Source: Acidilobaceae archaeon (GTDB lineage: Archaea > Thermoproteota > Thermoprotei_A > Sulfolobales > Acidilobaceae). Taken from it: a stretch of 11,115 bases of DNA. Location of the stretch: positions 1 to 11,115 of the forward strand of contig JALURD010000148.1 in the NCBI GenBank assembly GCA_027057815.1. The letters are read 5' to 3'. Position numbers and translations under genes: made by a program. Under the pieces are notes generated by a model. The model was not told where the DNA came from. It did no database searches and saw only the letters and a program-made list of their open reading frames with translations. The number at the start of each line of letters is the position of its first letter. Positions within the stretch are counted from its first letter, which is position 1. Of this stretch, positions 6,149-11,115 are shown piece after piece.

Positions 6149-6820
6149 TTGATAACGCGCTCCACCCTTCTTTACACTAGCCTAGTCCTCGCGGTCATCA
6201 TTGTAGCATCAGCGGGCTACATTTACTTCTACGTGCTCGGAAGCGGTGAGAAAGGCTTCGAGCTGGGGAGGTACGGCTCCATACTCCAGTTTAACAAGTC
6301 GAAGGTGGAGGCCTTCACGTTAGAGTCGACGGCGGGCCAAGTCTTATTCCCAGTGCCTGGCAAGGTAAACGTTGTTACCCCTCAATACCTGAGTTGCCCT
6401 GACATATGCCCACTCGAATCCATAATGTTAAAGTACGTAATGTCCAAGGTCGTCGAGGCGGGTTGGCAGGATAGAGTAGTATTCATTACTATAGATGTTG
6501 ACCCCTGGAAGGATAGCCCGGAAGCCGCCCAAGCCTACATTGACGCGTATGCCTCTGACCTACTATCACGTGGGGTAAAGTGGGTATGGATCGTGGATGC
6601 TCCCGAGAACATGCAGAAAGTATGGGATGCACTTAAGATCTATGTTGAGAAGGATCCTGAGACCGGGCTTGTAACGCATACTGGGGGCTTCTTCATAATA
6701 TCGCCTGACGGCGAGCTGCTATACTTCCTGTCGCCCTCCAGTGCTGGGTGGAGGGAGCCCGATAAATTTGCAGAGATGCTATGGATAACGCTTAAGGAGG
6801 TAGTGGAGGCAGGAAGCTAG
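6149..6820 (+). CDS. sco: Sco1/SenC copper chaperone
   Basis: Sco proteins bind copper outside the membrane and help build the CuA site, acting as copper donor, thiol reductase, or both. The 223-residue chain has an anchor helix at about 7-30 and a thioredoxin-fold domain. The copper ligands are Cys83 and Cys87 in SCPDICPLE, and His177 in VTHTGGFFI; the intervening FITIDVDPWKDSPE (112-125) is the standard Sco strand and loop. The TTG start at 6149 lies ten bases after GGAGGTG (6132-6138). It is the fifth gene of the oxidase operon, 40 bases after subunit I. The usual Sco length is 180-220 residues, so the protein appears complete. Confidence 0.93.
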   Translation: MITRSTLLYTSLVLAVIIVASAGYIYFYVLGSGEKGFELGRYGSILQFNKSKVEAFTLESTAGQVLFPVPGKVNVVTPQYLSCPDICPLESIMLKYVMSKVVEAGWQDRVVFITIDVDPWKDSPEAAQAYIDAYASDLLSRGVKWVWIVDAPENMQKVWDALKIYVEKDPETGLVTHTGGFFIISPDGELLYFLSPSSAGWREPDKFAEMLWITLKEVVEAGS

Positions 6821-6849
6821 CCAATAGGCGCCTCGTAGGGTGTTAACCC

Positions 6850-7995
6850 TTGACTAAGAGGAGGGGGAGGCTAAGAATAGACTATAGGAAGAGCGTATCA
6901 TTCGCGAGGCTCACCGGACTGGCTTTACTTCTCACCATTGCCACCCTCATCCCCCTCAGCCTGGTAGCCTCGCAGCCCCTGGCAGCTGGGAACGTCTACA
7001 ACATATATGATAGTGTGGACGACTACTGGAAGCTTGTTAAGCGCGGTGGCAGGGTCTTAGTTTTCGTCGAGCAAGAGGGTTGCCTCGCCTGCAGGGAGTT
7101 AAAGCCGTACCTCCTCAAATTCGCTGAAACACATGGAGACAACGTGACAGTGGTTAGGCTCCACATTGATAAACTTCTATCCTCGGACCCAGACGCTGCC
7201 ATGGAGTTAATATCACAGTTAAGATTGTATGCTACCCCTACCTTGATATTGTATGTTAATGGAGTGGAGGTTGCAAGACATGTTGGCTTATTTGACGGAG
7301 ACCAGCTGGCCGGGCTTGAGGCTATGGTGTTTAACTCGACCTCCATAAGCGCTGGTGGCAGAGAGGCGACTTCCGCCTTTACCGCTACTCCCCTAGGCCT
7401 CGCGGCAGTTTTTGCCTTCGGGCTGGCGGCGGCCTTCTCCCCATGCAGTGCCCCCCTGCTAGCTGTTTACTCTATATCTGCTCAGTATGTATCCGGGAGG
7501 AGACTGCCAAGGATAGAAGTCTTCAAGTCAAACGCAACCCTGCTCGCCACAGTAGGGATTGGGGGTATAATCCTCGCACTGGCTTCATCGGCGGTAAGCA
7601 CTCTTGCAGGCGTGCCCTTGGCCTCAGCTCTTCTAGCATTCGCTGGGTGGATGGTTATACTCTGGGGCGCCTTCGAGCTAAGGGGTCTCAGCGTACTCTC
7701 TAGGAGCTTGTCGAAGGCCACGCGCATGCTACCATTGCTAGGTCTTGAGTGCAGCCTCCCCTTCCTTCTCGCGGCTCTAGCAATAGCATCGAAGAGCGTT
7801 ACAGCCGCTGCTGCCTCGGCGCTCCTCTTTAGTGCAGGTTTCAGCCTCCCCTACATACTGGCTGGCACAGCGTTCTCAACCGTGCTCAGGCCCGTGGCGT
7901 CATGGCTCGGGTCGAATGTTAAGGCGAGGAGTAGCCTCCTTGTAGTCTCCGGTGTTTTACTTCTGTACTACAGTGTTGAGTTAGCCCTCGGGTAG
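6850..7995 (+). CDS. Thioredoxin-like domain fused to CcdA/DsbD-type membrane reductase
   Basis: The 381-residue protein joins two redox modules. After a basic start and a membrane helix at about 21-41 comes a thioredoxin-like domain (about 50-155) with CLAC at Cys78 and Cys81 and the cis-proline segment YATPTLILYVNG near 126-137. The second half (about 178-380) holds some six membrane helices with the CcdA pair: Cys199 in FSPCSAPLL and Cys301 in LECSLPFLL. CcdA proteins carry electrons from cytoplasmic thioredoxin across the membrane; the outer thioredoxin domain would receive them and reduce cysteines of apocytochrome c, Sco or CuA. The TTG start at 6850 follows GGGTG (6838-6842), 29 bases after the sco stop. 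The order thioredoxin-then-CcdA is the reverse of DsbD, where thioredoxin is at the C-terminus. A role in cytochrome c or CuA maturation is inferred from the operon. Confidence 0.87.
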   Translation: MTKRRGRLRIDYRKSVSFARLTGLALLLTIATLIPLSLVASQPLAAGNVYNIYDSVDDYWKLVKRGGRVLVFVEQEGCLACRELKPYLLKFAETHGDNVTVVRLHIDKLLSSDPDAAMELISQLRLYATPTLILYVNGVEVARHVGLFDGDQLAGLEAMVFNSTSISAGGREATSAFTATPLGLAAVFAFGLAAAFSPCSAPLLAVYSISAQYVSGRRLPRIEVFKSNATLLATVGIGGIILALASSAVSTLAGVPLASALLAFAGWMVILWGAFELRGLSVLSRSLSKATRMLPLLGLECSLPFLLAALAIASKSVTAAAASALLFSAGFSLPYILAGTAFSTVLRPVASWLGSNVKARSSLLVVSGVLLLYYSVELALG

Positions 7996-8010
7996 GGGGG
8001 TGGGTGTCTG

Positions 8011-8427
8011 GTGAATGTTAGGGTCCTAGCTGGAGTAGCTTTTGCCCTGTTAGTGGTAGCCCTTTACTTGTACATTAATCCTCCTATCAGTGTATCAGCT
8101 GTGAGCTACACCTACACTGGCTTCTCTGCGGGCGTCTTCTTCAAGGCCAGGAATCTAGGCCTGAGCGAGGTATGCATAGTGGACGCCTACATCGAGGGCG
8201 TCAAAACCGTGGTTGAACTCCATGAGACCGTTAAGGAAGGCGGGGTCGCAAAGATGGTACCTGTCGACAAAGTGTGCATCCCGCCCCTGGGGACCGTCGA
8301 GTTTAGGCACGGAGGCTTGCACGTGATGATCATGGGCGGGATCGATCCGGCCGGCAAGACGCTTGTATTAGTACTAGACGATGGGAGGGAGGTTAAAGTA
8401 GAGCTTCCAAGCAAGCCACGCAGCTAG
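8011..8427 (+). CDS. PCu(A)C copper chaperone
   Basis: This 138-residue protein has an N-terminal anchor helix at about 4-22 and a compact domain bearing the exact PCu(A)C copper motif H-X10-M-X21-H-X-M: His71, Met82, His104 and Met106. The signature RHGGLHVMIMGG around 99-110 agrees. PCu(A)C binds Cu(I) outside the membrane and hands it to the CuA site or to Sco. It is the last gene of the oxidase operon. The GTG start at 8011 has a G-rich ribosome site, GGGGGGTGGG (7995-8004), that overlaps the stop of the gene before. Two cysteines, Cys55 and Cys89, are not part of the usual motif and could form a disulfide. The last 54 bases overlap the opposing ecfT gene. Confidence 0.88.
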   Translation: MNVRVLAGVAFALLVVALYLYINPPISVSAVSYTYTGFSAGVFFKARNLGLSEVCIVDAYIEGVKTVVELHETVKEGGVAKMVPVDKVCIPPLGTVEFRHGGLHVMIMGGIDPAGKTLVLVLDDGREVKVELPSKPRS

Positions 8428-9024
8428 CACGGCCCATACGATATAATCCAGCCTCCCTGCACGCGGCTTTTCAACCCAAGTCTTATCCTTCCTTGGCGCC
8501 TTGAAGTAGAGGGCCTCGGCGAGCATGGCCGCTGACTGGAAGCCCTGGACGACAACAGGCACTGGAGCCCTCAGGGCTAGCTTGAAGCCCCCGCTCACGC
8601 CCCTTCCCTTCAGGGCGTGAACTGCTTCCTTGGCGGCTACTCCTAAATGGTCGGCTAGGCGGAGTGCGAAGAGTGGGAAGTACGCCGCCATCGGGGGGAG
8701 CCTTAGAGTCCATAGTAGCCTGGCGAGCCATCTCGGTGGGACTAGTGATAGCGCTGATGACACAGGGACCGCAACCGCGAGGACCCCTATGACGGAGTCC
8801 GCCGCTGCAGTGTAGCCTCTTAGCATGCCCACTATGACTGCCACAGGTGCGGCCAGCCAGGCGTATAGTAGTAGGAGCCTCTTAGCCATAGGGGACGCTA
8901 TGGCTAATGCCAGCCCGAGCATTATGGACGCTAACCTGGAGCCCGTGTAAGCCGCTGCCAAGCCCCAGGCTGCCACCGCTAGAGCTGTTAACGGGTGTAG
9001 GCTTCCAGTATCCTTGCGATGCAC
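8374..9024 (-). CDS. ecfT: ECF transporter transmembrane coupling protein EcfT (CbiQ family)
   Basis: EcfT ties the two ATPases to the substrate-binding S component in energy-coupling-factor vitamin or metal importers. The 216-residue chain begins GSLHPLTALAV, the usual EcfT opening, followed by about four hydrophobic segments to residue 105. It then has the cytoplasmic coupling helices: EAVHALKGRGV (around 133-143) is the first Ala-Arg-Gly-like motif, and the place of the second, about 35 residues on, reads ALYFKAPRK. A final helix (IVWAVLAAWLAWKLYF) closes the protein. The GTG start at 9024 has GGGGGTG at 9038-9032, seven bases upstream, inside the end of the ATPase gene it overlaps by 37 bases. 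The second motif is changed (Lys-Ala-Pro for Arg-Gly), so coupling contacts may differ. Substrate is unknown. Confidence 0.82.
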   Translation of the reverse strand: MHRKDTGSLHPLTALAVAAWGLAAAYTGSRLASIMLGLALAIASPMAKRLLLLYAWLAAPVAVIVGMLRGYTAAADSVIGVLAVAVPVSSALSLVPPRWLARLLWTLRLPPMAAYFPLFALRLADHLGVAAKEAVHALKGRGVSGGFKLALRAPVPVVVQGFQSAAMLAEALYFKAPRKDKTWVEKPRAGRLDYIVWAVLAAWLAWKLYFNLPPIV

Positions 9025-9737
9025 TCAGCAGCACCCCCGCCGCTCGTTAAGCCTAGCCTCTTGAGCTCCCGGAGGAGTGGCGGCTCGGGGAAGCCCAGCG
9101 CATCCACTGCCCTAGGTAGGGTCTCAAGTGTAGGCCCCTCGATGACTACTCTGCCGTTGGATAGCGCTATGAGCCAGTCGCTGGCTAAGAGCGCGAAGTC
9201 TAAGTCGTGGGTCGCAACCACATAGGGGATCCCGAGCCCCGCGAGCCAGACAGCCAGCCTGAGCCTCTCGATGGGCCCCAGGCCTGTCGTTGGCTCGTCC
9301 ACCACGAGCGCCTCCGGGCGCCAGAGTGTGGCTAGTAGTATGGAGAGCCTCCTAGCCTCGCCCATTGAGAGCGTGAAGGGGCTCCTACCCGCTACGTGCG
9401 CGAGCCCGTGTTCCATAAGAACTTCCAGCGCCCTGCCGGGATCTCTCACTGCTTCCTCGACTTCCTCTTTAACCGTCGCCTTGTAGAATGAGAGGTAGGG
9501 GTTCTGCCACGACGCACCCACCCTTACGGGACCCTCAACCACGCCCTCGGCTGGCTTCAAGGTCCTCGCCAAGACCTTGAGGAGGGTTGTCTTGCCCGAA
9601 CCATTAGGACCAACGACAGCCACCCTACCAGCTGGTACCTCCAAGTCCAGTCTAGCGAGGATGCCCGCCTTCACACCCCGCAACCTGAATAGCCATTCTC
9701 GCACTCCAAGCACCCCATAAGCCTGCACCGCCCCCAT
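8988..9737 (-). CDS. ecfA2: ECF transporter ATPase (EcfA/CbiO type), second copy
   Basis: This 249-residue ABC ATPase powers the importer. Motifs in order are Walker A GPNGSGKTT (43-51), Q-loop Gln78, signature LSMGE (123-127), Walker B ALVVDEP (143-149) and the H-loop His177 in ATHD. All catalytic residues are present. The signature is LSMGE where LSGGQ/E is common, as expected for one of two unlike EcfA partners. The ATG at 9737 gives an overlap of 86 bases with the other ATPase gene. In-frame GTG codons at 9713 and 9704 are alternatives, the second with GGGGTG six bases before it. The first beta strand (VLGV, residues 9-12) seems needed for the fold, which favours a start at or before 9713. 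It lies between ecfA1 and ecfT in one overlapping unit. Confidence 0.88.
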   Translation of the reverse strand: MGAVQAYGVLGVREWLFRLRGVKAGILARLDLEVPAGRVAVVGPNGSGKTTLLKVLARTLKPAEGVVEGPVRVGASWQNPYLSFYKATVKEEVEEAVRDPGRALEVLMEHGLAHVAGRSPFTLSMGEARRLSILLATLWRPEALVVDEPTTGLGPIERLRLAVWLAGLGIPYVVATHDLDFALLASDWLIALSNGRVVIEGPTLETLPRAVDALGFPEPPLLRELKRLGLTSGGGAAECIARILEAYTR

Positions 9738-10395
9738 GAGAGGCGACTTCCTGGACCTCTTCGGGATTACTCACTACGGCTTTCACTACGCCTCCTTCAA
9801 TCACTACTACTTTGTCGGGCCAGGATTCCATGAGGTGCAGTCTATGCTCGGCTATAACCACCGCGTCCAGGTCGAGCTTGGAGAGGAGGGCCAACAGACT
9901 CTTGGCACCAGCCGGGTCTAGATAAGCCAGTGGCTCGTCAAGCATGAGCACCCTTGCACCCCACGCTATAGCTGATGCTATCGCAACCCTCTGCCTCTCC
10001 CCGGCAGACAACTCGGAGACCCTCCTATCCAACAAGTGATCGACTCCCACTTCCTCCGCTATCCTCCTAGCCTGGGCTGCCGCCTCTGGGGGTGGGACTC
10101 CGGCGTTTTCGAGCGAGTAGACCAGTTCATCCCTTACTGTCAAGTTGAGTACGAACATATCAAATACCTGGGGTACAAGCATCGTAGGGGCCCTTCTCTC
10201 AACTCTACCCTCCAAGACTCCTCCATAGACTTCTATGGCGCCCGAAGCGACCCGGAGAAGTGTAGATTTCCCGCTTCCCGTGGGCCCCGTTATGAGCGTC
10301 CTGCCCCTGGGGATCGCGAGTGAGACGCCCCTAAGCACCCAGTCCTCAGAGGCCGGATAGCGGTACCAGACATTATTCAATTCTATAACCGCCAA
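9652..10395 (-). CDS. ecfA1: ECF transporter ATPase (EcfA/CbiO type), first copy
   Basis: The 247-residue ABC ATPase starts IELNNVWYRYP, the normal opening of CbiO/EcfA proteins. Motifs are Walker A GPTGSGKST (37-45), Q-loop Gln76, signature LSAGERQR (129-136), Walker B VLMLDEP (149-155) and H-loop His184 in IAEHRL, the EHR form typical of EcfA. With its neighbour it would form the heterodimeric motor of an ECF importer. The TTG start at 10395 is preceded by GAGGAGGG about ten bases upstream and overlaps the end of the P-loop NTPase gene by 13 bases. The last 25 or so residues (after VASHGGG) run in the stretch shared with ecfA2 and look like a poorly conserved tail. Confidence 0.9.
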   Translation of the reverse strand: MAVIELNNVWYRYPASEDWVLRGVSLAIPRGRTLITGPTGSGKSTLLRVASGAIEVYGGVLEGRVERRAPTMLVPQVFDMFVLNLTVRDELVYSLENAGVPPPEAAAQARRIAEEVGVDHLLDRRVSELSAGERQRVAIASAIAWGARVLMLDEPLAYLDPAGAKSLLALLSKLDLDAVVIAEHRLHLMESWPDKVVVIEGGVVKAVVSNPEEVQEVASHGGGAGLWGAWSARMAIQVAGCEGGHPR

Positions 10396-10898
10396 GCCAC
10401 GTCTACCCTCCTCGCCAGCTCTTCAACAAACCTCTTCTCCCGGTCGCTTAGGCCGCAGTTATCGCTGAGCTTGGAGCCGTAGTAGGCGTTCGCCACGAAG
10501 ACCCTGGCCGCCTCCATGGCCTCATACACTAATTCCTCGTCGCCAGCGTGGACGTGTATTGTTATGTCGTTAACCACTAAAGCGGGCAGAGGGTTCCTGA
10601 CATACTCCTCGAGGACAGTCCTTGTTAGCCTGGCGTTTAAGCGGGCCAGCTCCATCATAATACCGCAGTCGCCTCTCGACTCCAGCCTGGGGGCTCTCAG
10701 GCCCTTCGGCCTCCTATAGACTGCCCTCTCCACCGGGCCCAAAGGAGCACCTACTCCAGCCTTGTCCGGGGCGAAGTCAGCGATGAAAACAGAGCCGGGC
10801 GCTAGGGAAGCGAGAAGCCTAGCCATGACCCTAGTCAGCTTCGTCTTCCCTGACCCCGTTTCACCATAAATCAACACGCTGAACCTTGAAGCCTGCAC
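10383..10898 (-). CDS. Small P-loop NTPase of unknown role in the ECF cluster
   Basis: From the GTG at 10898 the product has 171 residues; a TTG at 10913 would add five but lacks a ribosome site. It opens with SRFSVLIYGETGSGKTKLTR, a clear Walker A loop (GETGSGKT at 12-19). A hydrophobic strand ending in an acidic residue, ALVVNDITIHVH (106-117), is a likely Walker B with Asn-Asp in place of the usual Asp-Asp/Glu. There is no ABC signature and no membrane helix, so it is not a third transporter ATPase. Two cysteines (around 78 and 148) do not form a recognisable site. It lies between a membrane-protein gene and ecfA1, overlapping both, which implies shared expression and perhaps handling of the imported compound. 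I cannot name the family. Confidence 0.72.
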   Translation of the reverse strand: MQASRFSVLIYGETGSGKTKLTRVMARLLASLAPGSVFIADFAPDKAGVGAPLGPVERAVYRRPKGLRAPRLESRGDCGIMMELARLNARLTRTVLEEYVRNPLPALVVNDITIHVHAGDEELVYEAMEAARVFVANAYYGSKLSDNCGLSDREKRFVEELARRVDVAWRL

Positions 10899-11115
10899 GC
10901 CATAGCACCCCAAGGATTGTCAAGCCCAGCAGCGTGCCTATGCCCGTGCTCGCAGCCCAGACCGCAGCTATGGCCCCAGCGGACTCCCAGGCTGCCCCCA
11001 CTAGGGGAGCCACTATTAGGTATGAGAGTGTGAAGCCCACGCCGAGGGTGCCTAAGGGTTCTAGGAGGCCAGCCGGCCTGGGATCCCGGCCTGCCCTAGA
11101 GAGGAGGAGGGCGCC
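10861..11115 (-). CDS. Membrane protein, C-terminal part only; candidate ECF S component
   Basis: This frame is open from the right edge to a TGA at 10863-10861 and yields the last 84 residues of a protein. It shows two likely membrane helices, about residues 25-43 (LGVGFTLSYLIVAPLVGAA) and 46-68 (SAGAIAAVWAASTGIGTLL and on), then a basic tail (RAGFKVQRVDLW). That composition and strict hydrophobic pattern make it a real coding end and not a shadow. It overlaps the NTPase gene by 38 bases. Beside EcfT and two EcfA genes, the substrate-binding S component is the missing part and this would be its natural place, but no substrate signature lies in the visible part. Another permease remains possible. 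Confidence 0.6.
   Translation of the reverse strand, partial: GALLLSRAGRDPRPAGLLEPLGTLGVGFTLSYLIVAPLVGAAWESAGAIAAVWAASTGIGTLLGLTILGVLWRAGFKVQRVDLW
10906..10911 (-). promoter_or_regulatory. Ribosome binding site that decides the NTPase start
   Basis: On the minus strand GGGGTG ends seven bases before the GTG at 10898, while the TTG at 10913 has nothing like it upstream. The site lies within the end of the upstream membrane-protein gene, so translation of the two is probably coupled. Confidence 0.55.

Noticed and set aside
9736..10323. Plus-strand frames opposite ecfA1
   Set aside because: They oppose intact Walker and signature motifs of the ATPase and have Ser/Arg-rich or Tyr/His-rich products typical of antisense frames.
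1..11115. tRNA, rRNA, CRISPR, insertion sequence or attachment site
   Set aside because: No cloverleaf, spaced direct repeats, transposase motifs or terminal inverted repeats were seen; the two main spacers (about 190 bases each) are explained by promoters and a terminator.

Overview
The window looks like chromosome from an oxygen-respiring, probably hyperthermophilic archaeon of the Thermoproteota (crenarchaeotes). The signs are an alternative (Ahb-type) heme pathway, a B-type (ba3-like) heme-copper oxidase, TATA-box promoters, GGTG/GGGGTGA ribosome sites, heavy AGG/ATA codon use, and starts that are mostly TTG or GTG. An aerobic member of the Desulfurococcales (Aeropyrum- or Pyrolobus-like) would fit, but I cannot fix the genus from sequence alone.

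Layout. (1) 1-1992, plus strand: the end of a siroheme decarboxylase in which AhbA-like and AhbB-like halves form one chain, then the radical SAM enzyme AhbC. (2) 1982-2533, minus strand: an unrecognised membrane-anchored helical protein. It diverges from (3) a small winged-helix protein at 2728-3108; each has its own promoter in an AT-rich spacer. (4) 3293-8427, plus strand: a respiratory operon of seven genes. In order these are a membrane-tethered monoheme cytochrome c, a 40-residue oxidase subunit IIa, subunit II (CuA), subunit I, a Sco copper chaperone, a thioredoxin-CcdA fusion and a PCu(A)C copper chaperone. (5) 8374 to the right edge, minus strand: an ECF-type transporter cluster of EcfT and two EcfA ATPases, followed upstream by a small P-loop NTPase of unknown role and the end of a membrane protein that runs off the window. 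Nearly every junction in this cluster overlaps.

How the genes work together. Region 1 makes late intermediates for heme, and region 4 uses heme and copper. Sco and PCu(A)C are the two known chaperones for loading the CuA site of subunit II. Thioredoxin-CcdA can bring reducing power across the membrane to keep the cysteines of apocytochrome c, Sco and the CuA site reduced. The cytochrome c is a likely electron donor to CuA. So the operon codes for the oxidase, its donor, and the copper and thiol part of its assembly line; heme attachment genes (Ccm-like) and a subunit III are not in the window. The ECF cluster faces the operon tail-to-tail and shares 54 bases with it; its substrate cannot be told from here.

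No tRNA, rRNA, CRISPR array or mobile element was seen, and no gene-free stretch exceeds 300 bases. The most rewarding points are the AhbA-AhbB fusion, the complete CuA-maturation set with a perfect PCu(A)C motif plus an extra cysteine pair, and the unknown P-loop NTPase in the ECF cluster.
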